Part shown: one piece after another, positions 36,141 through 43,721 of the stretch
Layout: each line of letters opens with the position of its first letter
How positions within the stretch are numbered: position 1 is the stretch's first letter
Assembly (NCBI GenBank): GCA_050952125.1
Contig: JBMNKK010000003.1
Span: forward strand, 744,001-808,000
From: UBA3951 sp050952125
Lineage (GTDB): Bacteria > Bacillota > Sulfobacillia > Fermentithermobacillales > Fermentithermobacillaceae
Direction: 5' to 3'
DNA length: 64,000 nucleotides
Notes under the pieces: model-generated
Told to the model about the DNA's origin: nothing
The model's database searches: none
The model's input: only the letters and a program-made list of their open reading frames with translations
Position numbers and translations under genes: made by a program

Positions 36141-36533
36141 ATGCCAAGAGGAGATAGAACAGGTCCTATGGGCTTCGGTCCCATGACAGGAAGAGGCATG
36201 GGCTTCTGCGGGGGATTCGGCAGCCCCGGGTTCATGAACCCAGGCTACAACCGTGGCTTCGAGTTCGGCTACGGCCGCGGATGGCGTGCCGGATACGGCA
36301 GAGGAGCGGGCTACAGAGGCTGGGGACGCGGATATGGGCGCGGCCTGGGCTTTCCATACTACGGTCCGCGGGGATATGACGCACCGGCGGAAGGGCTCTC
36401 AGACCAGGCCTTGGACGAAGAAGTCGGTTTTCTCAAGAATCAGCTGGCGGCGATCGAAGACAGGCTGGCGGAGATAGAGGAACTGCGAAAAAGCGCAAAA
36501 GACGATGATTCCGACGACCGGAGGTCCCGTTAA
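36141..36533 (+). CDS. DUF5320-family Gly/Arg/Tyr-rich protein
   Basis: A 130-aa protein. MPRGDRTGPMGFGPMTGRG is the DUF5320 start; residues ~20-85 are a low-complexity run of Gly, Arg, Tyr and Phe with one cysteine (FCGGFG); residues ~90-125 form a coiled coil (FLKNQLAAIEDRLAEIEELRK). GAGGAGGTGA lies eight bases before the ATG. The family has no known function but recurs beside NifX-like and MinD-like genes in anaerobes. The coiled coil suggests that it oligomerises or acts as a scaffold. Confidence 0.85.
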   Translation: MPRGDRTGPMGFGPMTGRGMGFCGGFGSPGFMNPGYNRGFEFGYGRGWRAGYGRGAGYRGWGRGYGRGLGFPYYGPRGYDAPAEGLSDQALDEEVGFLKNQLAAIEDRLAEIEELRKSAKDDDSDDRRSR

Positions 36534-36694
36534 CGAATCCGGCCTGGTGGGCGTGCTGATGTCCTCACCGTTCACCTCCGGATGAGAACTGATCGGGCTT
36601 GGCTCGATGGGGAGCGCCCGCGCCCGGGCTGCTCCCCTACTGTAGATGCGCGCTCCCGTCTCCATCGGGAAGGGCCACCACACGGAGGTGCTCT

Positions 36695-37681
36695 ATGCAA
36701 ATATCCATCGCCAGCGGTAAGGGAGGAACGGGAAAGACAACCGTAGCGGTAAACCTCGCTGTTGCGGCGGCGATCCGCCTCGGGCGTGACTCCGATTCTA
36801 TCCCGGTTCAGATCCTTGACTGCGATGTAGAGGAACCCAACTGTCATATCTTCCTCCAACCCGAGATTTCAGAACGAGAGGATGTAACCGTTCTGGTCCC
36901 CGAGGTAGATGAATCCAGATGCACACACTGCAGCATTTGCGGCGAGGTCTGCGCGTTCCACGCCATCCTATCTGCAAAAAGGGTGCTCGTTTTCCCGGAA
37001 CTCTGCCACGGGTGCGGAGCCTGCAGCTATGCATGCCCCGAGAAGTGCATTAGCGAAGTACCCCGTGTGATAGGCAAGGTCAAGCAAGGGTTCAGCTTCC
37101 CCGCCGGTAGAGGCAACGCCGGGTTTTCGTTCACCCACGGAATCCTGAATCCGGGCGAAGCGCTGGCGGCTCCGCTCGTCAAGAAGGTGAGGCAGCAGGT
37201 CATTCCGGGCGCACTCGCCATCATTGACTCGCCTCCGGGCACATCATGTACTATGGTGGCTTCCATCAAGGGCAGCGACCTGTGTATCTTGGTCACGGAG
37301 CCGACTCCCTTCGGATTGCACGACCTGGAACTAGCCTATGAAACAGCGCTCAAACTTGGAGTGCCTTCTGCGGTAGTGATCAACCGTTCGGACATCGGAG
37401 ATGACAGTGTAGCCGCATTCTGCCGGTCGAAGGGAATCCCTATCCTTGCCCAGATCCCACTCGACCGTAACCTTGCACGCCTGTCCGCTGAAGGAAACGT
37501 CGCCGCGTCATCGTCCCGCGAGTATCTATCCGTTTTCTCGCGCATCCTCGATGCGGCATTGCAGATGATCCGAGGGCCGGAGCCGCCAGCTGAAACTTGG
37601 CACCTGACGGACATGTCTATGCGCACTCCTGATACCGGGTGCACTACTGAAACAAGCAGCGAAACGAAAGAGGGGCCTTAG
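36695..37681 (+). CDS. MinD-superfamily ATPase with inserted 2[4Fe-4S] ferredoxin domain, first copy
   Basis: A 328-aa P-loop ATPase: deviant Walker A ASGKGGTGKTT near residue 6, a ferredoxin insert at residues ~70-115 (CTHCSICGEVCAF and CHGCGACSYACPEKC, eight cysteines for two clusters), Walker B AIIDSPPGTSCT. The ATG at 36695 follows GGAGGTG by four bases. Such proteins come in adjacent pairs in anaerobes and belong to ORP complexes in Desulfovibrio. The second copy starts three bases after this stop, so a heterodimer is likely. A role in metal-cluster handling is inferred. Confidence 0.9.
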   Translation: MQISIASGKGGTGKTTVAVNLAVAAAIRLGRDSDSIPVQILDCDVEEPNCHIFLQPEISEREDVTVLVPEVDESRCTHCSICGEVCAFHAILSAKRVLVFPELCHGCGACSYACPEKCISEVPRVIGKVKQGFSFPAGRGNAGFSFTHGILNPGEALAAPLVKKVRQQVIPGALAIIDSPPGTSCTMVASIKGSDLCILVTEPTPFGLHDLELAYETALKLGVPSAVVINRSDIGDDSVAAFCRSKGIPILAQIPLDRNLARLSAEGNVAASSSREYLSVFSRILDAALQMIRGPEPPAETWHLTDMSMRTPDTGCTTETSSETKEGP

Positions 37682-37683
37682 CC

Positions 37684-38535
37684 GTGAACAAGCCTAAGGA
37701 AATTGTTGTCGTAAGCGGAAAAGGCGGCACGGGGAAAACCTCTGTGGCAGCCGGGTTTGCTGACTTGGCTTCAAATGCCGTGTTCTGCGACTGCGATGTT
37801 GACGCCGCGAACTTGGGGTTGATTCTAAACCCGCGAGAACTCGAAGGACACGACTTCATAGCGTCTAAGCAGGCATTTGTCGATGCGGCCAAGTGTACCG
37901 GGTGCGGCCTTTGCGAAGAGCTTTGCCGCTTCGGCGCGGCATATCCGGGCAGCATCGACCATCTATCCTGTGAGGGTTGCGGGTTATGTGCCAGAGCCTG
38001 TCCCGAGGGTGCCATCGAAATGCGGCCTGTCACTTCGGGCCGGTGGTTCATATCCTCAACAGAAAAAGGCCCCCTGATCCACGCGCGCCTGGGACCGGGT
38101 GAGGAAAACTCGGGCAAGCTGGTTACCCTGGTGCGCCAAAAAGCCAGGGAAACTGCCGAAAAAGAGCACCGGGACATCATCATCACAGACGGTCCCCCGG
38201 GAATCGGTTGTGCGGTCATCGCATCGCTCTCCGGTGCCGACTCTGCCTTGATCGTCACCGAGCCTTCCCTCTCTGCGATCCATGATCTCGAGCGTGTCCT
38301 ATCCGTCTGCGAGCGCTTTAGTGTCCCTGCTCTCTGCGTGATAAACAGGTACGACATCCATGAAGACAACGCAAAGAGTATAGAAGAGATGGCCGGCAGC
38401 CGTTTCACCGTTGTCGGGAGAATCCCTTACGACACTGAAGTTCCAAAGTCTATGGCCAAGGCGATCCCGATCACGCGAACTCGGTCAGCCGCCGGCGAAA
38501 GCATAAGGGAGATATGGGAGAGCATCACCCTATAG
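37684..38535 (+). CDS. MinD-superfamily ATPase with inserted 2[4Fe-4S] ferredoxin domain, second copy
   Basis: A 283-aa paralogue of the gene at 36695: Walker A VVSGKGGTGKTSV (residues ~9-21), ferredoxin insert CTGCGLCEELCRF and CEGCGLCARACPEG, Walker B IITDGPPGIGC. GTG start with GAGGGG upstream, three bases after the previous stop. It lacks the ~30-residue C-terminal tail of the first copy. Probably acts with it as an ATP-dependent, cluster-carrying pair serving the NifX-like proteins. Confidence 0.9.
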   Translation: MNKPKEIVVVSGKGGTGKTSVAAGFADLASNAVFCDCDVDAANLGLILNPRELEGHDFIASKQAFVDAAKCTGCGLCEELCRFGAAYPGSIDHLSCEGCGLCARACPEGAIEMRPVTSGRWFISSTEKGPLIHARLGPGEENSGKLVTLVRQKARETAEKEHRDIIITDGPPGIGCAVIASLSGADSALIVTEPSLSAIHDLERVLSVCERFSVPALCVINRYDIHEDNAKSIEEMAGSRFTVVGRIPYDTEVPKSMAKAIPITRTRSAAGESIREIWESITL

Positions 38536-38584
38536 CCTCTGGAAACACTATGCCAAAGCGCATGGTGAAGGAGATGCTGACAGC

Positions 38585-39361
38585 GTGAAAAGCGGATGTA
38601 ATGACCTATTCGACCTTTCGGGCAGGACAGCGCTGGTCACGGGAGGATCACGCGGAATAGGAAAAGCGTGCTGCCTTGCATTGGCCGAGTACGGAGCGAA
38701 CGTGGTCGTTACGGGAGTAAGCTCGGGCAACCAAGCCACTGCAGACGAGATAGTGAAAGCAGGCGGGCAATCCATCTTCGTGAAGTGCGATGTCTCCGAC
38801 CCCGAGGAATCGCGCCAGGCCGTGAAGTCGGCCGTCGAGAAATTCGGCGGACTGGACATCCTTGTGAACAACGCAGGTACCGCGACCGTAGACCCGGCAG
38901 AAGATGTCACACCTGAAGAATGGGACCGTGTTATGAACGTGAACCTGAGAGGACTCTTTTTCATGAGCCAGGCCGCTGCTCGGGTCATGATCGAGTCCAA
39001 GAAGGGCGGCCGCATCATCAATATCGGTAGCGTATTCGGCCGGGTCGGCAGCGAAATCGGTGCAAGCGTGTATCACGCCTCCAAAGGCGGGATTGTGGTG
39101 CTGACGAGAGCCCTGGCCTGCGAGTGGGCCAAATACGGTATCCTGGTCAACGCGATAGGTCCCGGATTCATCAAAACAGAGATGACCAAGTCGGTTCAGG
39201 AAGCCCCCGAACTGTACCGGCTGCTTAGAGACCGCCACGCCCTCAAGAGATTCGGAACTCCCGACGAGTTGGCAGGCGCGGTGGTCTACTTCGCGAGCGA
39301 TGCCTCCAAGTTCGTCACCGGCCAGAACCTCTACGTTGACGGAGGGTTCACCGCTTGGTGA
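38585..39361 (+). CDS. Short-chain dehydrogenase/reductase (FabG-like)
   Basis: A 258-aa NAD(P)-dependent SDR: cofactor loop TGGSRGIGKA, NNAG, catalytic Ser (INIGSVFGR), YHASK with Tyr and Lys, and the C-terminal GQNLYVDGG. Close to 3-oxoacyl-ACP reductases and gluconate 5-dehydrogenases; nothing in the sequence fixes the substrate. GTG start about 12 bases after AAGGAG. It follows the second MinD-like gene by 49 bases and may be read with it. The last codons and stop are part of the first unit of the tandem repeat that follows. Confidence 0.85.
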   Translation: MKSGCNDLFDLSGRTALVTGGSRGIGKACCLALAEYGANVVVTGVSSGNQATADEIVKAGGQSIFVKCDVSDPEESRQAVKSAVEKFGGLDILVNNAGTATVDPAEDVTPEEWDRVMNVNLRGLFFMSQAAARVMIESKKGGRIINIGSVFGRVGSEIGASVYHASKGGIVVLTRALACEWAKYGILVNAIGPGFIKTEMTKSVQEAPELYRLLRDRHALKRFGTPDELAGAVVYFASDASKFVTGQNLYVDGGFTAW

Positions 39362-39485
39362 GGAGCCAAGCAATGTAACCTTGGTGATGTGCCGGCCAAC
39401 ATGAGCTTGGCAATGAGCCGAGCAACATGACCTTCGCCGCGGCCCGGTTAACTTAGCCGGTTGATGTGCCAGTCAACATAATGAG
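39355..39485 (+). repeat. Degenerate 26-nt-period tandem repeat overlapping the SDR stop
   Basis: Units at 39355-39380, 39381-39406 and 39407-39432 all begin TTGG and share GCC near position 11-13 and CAA near 17-19; units 1 and 2 agree at 17 of 26 positions, units 2 and 3 at 20 of 26. A degraded unit (39433-39458) and a last one with TTGATGTGCC and TCAACAT (39459-39485) continue the period. The first unit contains the Trp codon and stop of the SDR gene. No spacers, so not CRISPR. It occupies the first third of the 418-base stretch without a gene. Confidence 0.65.
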
Positions 39486-39519
39486 TTCACTTTGCGTTAT
39501 TCGCAACGTTTTTGGGGCA

Positions 39520-39562
39520 AAGATTGCGTTTTTGCAGTGCTCCGCTGCAAAAACGCAATCTT
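39520..39562. repeat. 18-bp perfect inverted repeat (hairpin) with flanking TTGCGTT copies
   Basis: Arms AAGATTGCGTTTTTGCAG (39520-39537) and its exact complement (39545-39562) enclose a seven-base loop. Further copies of the core TTGCGTT occur at 39492-39498 and, inverted with AAAAACGCAAT, just past 39580, so a larger nested fold is possible. No U-run follows. It may be a structured RNA, a protein-binding site or a remnant of a small mobile repeat. Confidence 0.75.
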
Positions 39563-39779
39563 CCATGTCGAAAGTGCGTGAAAAACGCAATGTTAAGCGC
39601 AACCGCCCCCGACAGCGGACACCCGACCGAAACCGTTCACCTCCGACCCGGAACCTCCCGCAGGAATCAGGTTCCACGCTAGAGAACCTCTACTCCACTC
39701 AATAAACTGGCACCGTATGGTTTGGGAACCAGGGGCTGCAGGCAGCAAACAGCCACTTCATTCAAGGAGGGTTAAGAAC

Positions 39780-39971
39780 GTGCCTATCGTACAGATGGAG
39801 ATCCTCAAAGGCAGGACGGTTGAGCAGAAAAGAGCTATGGTCAAGGAAGTTACAGATGCGATCTGCAGGACCCTAAATGCTCCGCCTGAGGCGGTGAGCA
39901 TCATCATCCGCGATATGGAGTTTGACAACTACGCCAAAGCCGGAGTGCTCAGGAGCGACCAGCAGAAGTAG
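39780..39971 (+). CDS. 4-oxalocrotonate tautomerase family protein
   Basis: A 63-aa tautomerase. After removal of the initiator Met the protein begins PIVQMEILKGRTVEQKR, with the catalytic Pro1; VSIIIRDMEFDNYAKAG matches the C-terminal half, although the usual Arg/Trp pocket residues differ. GTG start with AAGGAGGG upstream. Substrate unknown; many such genes are orphan tautomerases. A weak hairpin (39989-40009, GAGCCTTC/GAAGGCTC) follows without U-run. Confidence 0.88.
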   Translation: MPIVQMEILKGRTVEQKRAMVKEVTDAICRTLNAPPEAVSIIIRDMEFDNYAKAGVLRSDQQK

Positions 39972-39988
39972 AGACTTGCACTGAAGTA

Positions 39989-40009
39989 GAGCCTTCCCCG
40001 TGAAGGCTC
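39989..40009 (+). terminator. Weak terminator-like hairpin after the tautomerase gene
   Basis: 8-bp perfect stem GAGCCTTC-CCCGT-GAAGGCTC, 17 bases after the stop, with no U-run. Confidence 0.35.
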
Positions 40010-40058
40010 CGGTGTCACGGAATGTGTCGTAGCGCACGAGCGCGGCGGAGCATATGAT

Positions 40059-40083
40059 CCCCCGGCGAGCAAACCGCCGGGGG
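40059..40083 (+). promoter_or_regulatory. Hairpin that encloses the ribosome-binding site of the PHP gene
   Basis: CCCCCGGCG-N7-CGCCGGGGG, a 9-bp perfect GC-rich stem. Its 3' arm contains the GGGGG of the Shine-Dalgarno GGGGGAG (40079-40085) that serves the GTG at 40094, so folding would hide the site. Confidence 0.6.
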
Positions 40084-40093
40084 AGTGTTTCTT

Positions 40094-41584
40094 GTGCGCC
40101 GCAGCGGATTTTTCCTATTCCTGCCCGAAGAAGTAGAGGTAAACCGCCAGCCGTTGGGGACCGTCAGAGTGCCAGTCATATCTCTGGCGCGCGACGGCGA
40201 TGGCTTCGTAACGTCGGTGAGAGCCGCAGCCCTTGGCCGGAACCGAGAACTCGCGATCCGGTCTCCTCTCACCGCGCTGCACCTGAGCCCTAGTGAGGTT
40301 ACTGCCGGCTTCGGCGACTCGGACCAGGAAGTCATCTCCGAGGTCTCACAGCATGGGGCCTATCGAGAGATTGACCTGGACCTTACGGGTGCGGAGGTCG
40401 ACGACGGCAGCCAGACGCTCATTGAGGTGACGGTTCAGGCAACGGTGTCAGGGCGCGAAGTCTTGGAGAAGGCACATATCCCTCTCCGAGTAGCCTCCCT
40501 TCCCCGCGTTCCCGGATGGTACGGCGGCGACGGTCACGTTCACACAGTCTGGAGTCCCGATGTGATCCTCCTCCCGATTGCCTCCCGCGTGCGCCACGCC
40601 CGCGACAACGGTTTCGGGTTCATAATCATCACAGACCACGAAGACGGTATCGGCCGCAAGTGGGGATCTCCCGGCGGATATTGCGAACAATGCCTCGACG
40701 CGGAAAAGGAGTACGGGCTTCCGGTTCTACCCGGAGTTGAGATCGCCGTACACGGGGGAGGCCACTGCCTGGCGTACGCCATGCAGGCCAATGCTCCTTC
40801 TGTTCCCTCCAACCGGGGATTCGATGCCCGGCGTCTACTGTGGCAGATAAGAGGGCACAACCGGCCTCACTCATACGGCATGGCAGCCCATCCCTTCGCC
40901 AAGCGCGAAAAATGGGGCGATTGGTCTGTCAAGGATCTCGCCGGCATTGAGCTCATCAACCGCGGCAGAAAGGCGATGCGAGAGACCATCGCACAATGGT
41001 TCCTAATGCTCAATCAAGGGTTAGCGAAAACTCTTAGGACGAGGGAGTTCGTTGTGGGCCTCGCCAACTCGGACTGCCACAACATGCAGGAACCTGGAGG
41101 AAAGGGATTCATTTGGATTCACCCGCAGACCCCGGCTGACAGGACAGCCGCCGCTACGGCCCGCAGCGCAAGCCTGCCAGACCCCGCGACTCCGAGGAGA
41201 CCACCGCTCACTCGTGCCATGGTCTGGGAAACGATCAGAAAGGGCCGCGTCGTGGGATCAGGATCCAAAGATCTCGGCTTCTTCACCCTGAACGGAACCG
41301 GCGTTGGCGGCATTGTCCGTTCGTACCCTGGCTCAACACTAAGCTTCATCTTCGAGCACCACGCCTCCCCCGGTAGGCGATGCAAAAGGATCTCCCTCTT
41401 CTCAGGCAATGGCCGCGAAACTGTGCTGACCCCGGAAAGGCACGGCAGGCCTGTCGATCTCAGATTGCGGTGCCCGAGAAAGAGCACCTTTTATGTAGCT
41501 AGATTCGACTTTGCCGGGGCGCGCCGCAGCCAAGAGTCTGAAGTGTGGACCAACCCTGTTTTCGTGCAGCCCGCCGGACTATGA
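40094..41584 (+). CDS. PHP-domain (CehA/McbA-type) metallohydrolase
   Basis: A 496-aa protein. Residues ~1-145 are a beta-rich region without an assigned domain; then a PHP domain with metal ligands GDGHVHTVWSPD, IIITDHED, GVEIAVHGGGH, MAAHPF and NSDCHNM; a C-terminal beta domain ends the protein. PHP proteins hydrolyse phosphoesters; the CehA subgroup includes carbamate hydrolases. An Ala/Pro/Arg-rich insert lies near residues 350-375. GTG at 40094 is chosen because GGGGGAG lies eight bases upstream; a GTG at 40085 overlaps that site. No signal peptide. Confidence 0.82.
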   Translation: MRRSGFFLFLPEEVEVNRQPLGTVRVPVISLARDGDGFVTSVRAAALGRNRELAIRSPLTALHLSPSEVTAGFGDSDQEVISEVSQHGAYREIDLDLTGAEVDDGSQTLIEVTVQATVSGREVLEKAHIPLRVASLPRVPGWYGGDGHVHTVWSPDVILLPIASRVRHARDNGFGFIIITDHEDGIGRKWGSPGGYCEQCLDAEKEYGLPVLPGVEIAVHGGGHCLAYAMQANAPSVPSNRGFDARRLLWQIRGHNRPHSYGMAAHPFAKREKWGDWSVKDLAGIELINRGRKAMRETIAQWFLMLNQGLAKTLRTREFVVGLANSDCHNMQEPGGKGFIWIHPQTPADRTAAATARSASLPDPATPRRPPLTRAMVWETIRKGRVVGSGSKDLGFFTLNGTGVGGIVRSYPGSTLSFIFEHHASPGRRCKRISLFSGNGRETVLTPERHGRPVDLRLRCPRKSTFYVARFDFAGARRSQESEVWTNPVFVQPAGL

Positions 41585-41588
41585 CGAA

Positions 41589-41616
41589 GGGCCGTGCTGC
41601 CTTTGCCGCACGGCCC
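41589..41616. terminator. Bidirectional terminator-like hairpin
   Basis: GGGCCGTGC/GCACGGCCC, a 9-bp perfect stem with ten-base loop between the convergent PHP and S9-hydrolase genes. No long U-run on either side. Confidence 0.55.
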
Positions 41617-41639
41617 CCAGATCAGGCTCGTTGCAGATC

Positions 41640-42614
41640 CTACTTCACGGGGAAGTCCGGATTCAGGTACTTTGCGAGGAAAGCCCAGATCTCTTTCCGA
41701 GACTCTTTGGCGGCTTTGGTGTCGATCCTGTTGAAAACATGGCCGCCGGGCTCATTCTGATAGATCTTGTACTCAAAATCCTTGCCCGCAGCTTTGAGCG
41801 ATTTGATCAGGTGCTCTACTTCGAGAACGTTCACATCCTCGTCGTTGGTATTGGTGTGGATAAGGAGAGGCGTCTTTAGTTTCTCAGCGTGCCACGCGGG
41901 CGAGCGCCTCCTGTACTCCCACGGATCCTGAACCGCTGTTTTCCCAATGTGGTAAGGCGCCGAGAACAAGGAGTGGTAGTGTTCTCCCTTGTACCCCATC
42001 CGAGCAACTAGGTCGGATACAGGCACGCCTGCATAAGCAACCTTATAGGCATCGGGATGGTTGAAGATGTTCATGAGAGTGATGAGTCCGCCGTGGCTCC
42101 ACCCAAGGATCCCGATGCGGTCAGGGTCCACCAACAGCTCGTTTTCAACCATGAAGTTGCGGCCCTCGTAGACGTCCTCGGCCTCAAGCCCGCCGTAGTC
42201 TATGAACTTGTAGAACTGCTCGCCGTACCCCGTGCTGCCGCGATAGTCGGTCGAGATGATGATGTATCCTTGAGCAATGAGTTCCTTGATAATGTGCTCG
42301 GAGCCCGTGCTGAAGTTGGAGTGCACCCCGCCGTGGACGAAAACCAAGAGCGGGTGCCGTTTCTTCCGGTCGATGTGTTTCGGCACAAACGTGTATGCTC
42401 GAACCTTTAGGGGATTGCCCTTGTCCTGGGCCGATTGAGCCATGGTGTTTGCCGGAGGCGGCCCGCAGTAGACCACCTTATCCACGATAGCCACGTCCTG
42501 CATGACCTGATGCCACATGAGGTCGTCTATCGCCTTGTGAAGCGAAGCAAAGACGTGGCCAAGCCCTTGCTGCTGTCTTCTCAGCTCCTCAATCTGCTTC
42601 ACCAGATCGTCCAC
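41640..42614 (-). CDS. S9-type prolyl oligopeptidase-like alpha/beta hydrolase
   Basis: A 324-aa alpha/beta hydrolase: oxyanion region LVFVHGGVHSNF, STDYRGSTGYGE, nucleophile GWSHGG, acid in NTNDEDVNVLE, and the histidine in PGGHVFN. The beta-propeller of full prolyl oligopeptidases is absent; instead ~40 residues of helix (LVKQIEELRRQQQGLGH) precede the catalytic domain. GTG at 42614, eight bases after GGAGG, is the chosen start. No signal peptide, so probably a cytosolic peptidase or esterase. It stands alone between thrB and the convergent PHP gene. Confidence 0.85.
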   Translation of the reverse strand: MDDLVKQIEELRRQQQGLGHVFASLHKAIDDLMWHQVMQDVAIVDKVVYCGPPPANTMAQSAQDKGNPLKVRAYTFVPKHIDRKKRHPLLVFVHGGVHSNFSTGSEHIIKELIAQGYIIISTDYRGSTGYGEQFYKFIDYGGLEAEDVYEGRNFMVENELLVDPDRIGILGWSHGGLITLMNIFNHPDAYKVAYAGVPVSDLVARMGYKGEHYHSLFSAPYHIGKTAVQDPWEYRRRSPAWHAEKLKTPLLIHTNTNDEDVNVLEVEHLIKSLKAAGKDFEYKIYQNEPGGHVFNRIDTKAAKESRKEIWAFLAKYLNPDFPVK

Positions 42615-42728
42615 GGAAGAAACCTCCTTTTTGGGCCTTTTCTGAAGCCCGCGCCCCAGTAGGCCTGGTTTGATGACAGACAATTTCGCCTACTGCGGTT
42701 CGGTTTCCTCCCATACCCGAAATATCTT

Positions 42729-43721
42729 CTACCGGATCTCTACCTTTGCTCCGGATGTATCAGGTTCCAGCAAGTGAACGATCCAGTTGCCCGGGATTCC
42801 GGCCAGGCGCGGTGACACTTCCTTCGAGAATCCGGCCCCGTCCCCGCGGACAATAGCCATGATTGTGGGGCCGGCGCCGCTCAGAAACTCGGCGGCTGAT
42901 CCGGCTCTCCTGCAAGCCTCGATTACCTCTGCCGAATGAGGGATGAGCCCGAGGCGGTACGGCTGGTGCAGTCTGTCATCCATTGCCACCCTCAAGGCGC
43001 CAAAATCGCCGGATGCAAAAGAAGCCGCGAGCAGTGCCGCCCGGCCAACATTGAACACTGCGTCACCACGGCTGTAAGACTCGGGCAAAGCCCGCCTCGC
43101 GTCTTCAGTGGTCAGGCGAAAACCCGGCACCAAGGCAGCGAAAGTCAGGCCGTCGGGAACGCCGATGCGGCTGTAGAAAGTACGCACCCTGCCTTCTGAC
43201 TCCGCCCTCACGGCAACCGTCATCCCGCCGACGGCACACGGCACCACGTTATCGGGATGTCCCTCAATATCGACGGCCAAATCTAGGGCTTCGGAAAAAC
43301 TCAGTCCGCCGCCGCACTGACAGGCCAGCGTGTTCGCTGCCAAGACGCCTGTTACAATGCACGCGGCGCTGCTCCCCAGCCCGCGAGCGATGGGGATTTC
43401 CGTCGTCAAGATTTCGATAGTGACCGGGGGAAGCCTCAACCCCAAGACATCGGAAGCGCGGACGAAGCTCTGGTAGACAAGGTTCTTGGCCAAAGGAACC
43501 GTGAGGTTAGGCTTACCGTCGGATAGGATACTAACGGATTGGCCGGAGATACCCTTCTCATGGCGGTGTCCTTCAGCACATCGAGCCGGCTGCAAATCCA
43601 ACCGAAATTCTCCGTCGACGCGAAACTCCACTTCATTGTAGAGAGAAAGGGCCATGCCCAGGCAGTCAAAGCCCGGTCCGAGATTCGCGGTAGTCGCGGG
43701 AACCCTTAACCGTAATCTCAA
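42729..43721 (-). CDS. thrB: Homoserine kinase
   Basis: A 330-aa GHMP kinase that phosphorylates homoserine, the step before threonine synthase. VPATTANLGPGFDCLGMAL opens it, PIARGLGSSAA is the ATP loop, and LSGAGPTIMAI the third GHMP motif. The start is TTG at 43721, whose last bases form the TGA stop of thrC (TTGA overlap), so expression is coupled. The gene set also includes threonine breakdown (tdh-kbl), 40 kb away in this window. Confidence 0.94.
   Translation of the reverse strand: MRLRLRVPATTANLGPGFDCLGMALSLYNEVEFRVDGEFRLDLQPARCAEGHRHEKGISGQSVSILSDGKPNLTVPLAKNLVYQSFVRASDVLGLRLPPVTIEILTTEIPIARGLGSSAACIVTGVLAANTLACQCGGGLSFSEALDLAVDIEGHPDNVVPCAVGGMTVAVRAESEGRVRTFYSRIGVPDGLTFAALVPGFRLTTEDARRALPESYSRGDAVFNVGRAALLAASFASGDFGALRVAMDDRLHQPYRLGLIPHSAEVIEACRRAGSAAEFLSGAGPTIMAIVRGDGAGFSKEVSPRLAGIPGNWIVHLLEPDTSGAKVEIR

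Noticed and set aside
35187..38535. Nitrogenase cofactor (nif) cluster
   Set aside because: NifX-like and P-loop proteins are present, but there is no nifHDK, nifE/N or full NifB; the MinD-like pair has a ferredoxin insert not found in NifH. The ORP-type reading fits better.
39355..39485. Possible CRISPR array
   Set aside because: Units of 26 nt are directly adjacent without spacers and only partly similar; no cas genes are nearby.
39466..39705. 79-codon plus-strand frame across the large hairpin
   Set aside because: Translation is Arg/Ser/Pro-rich and unlike a protein, it reads through both arms of the inverted repeat, and no ribosome-binding site precedes it.
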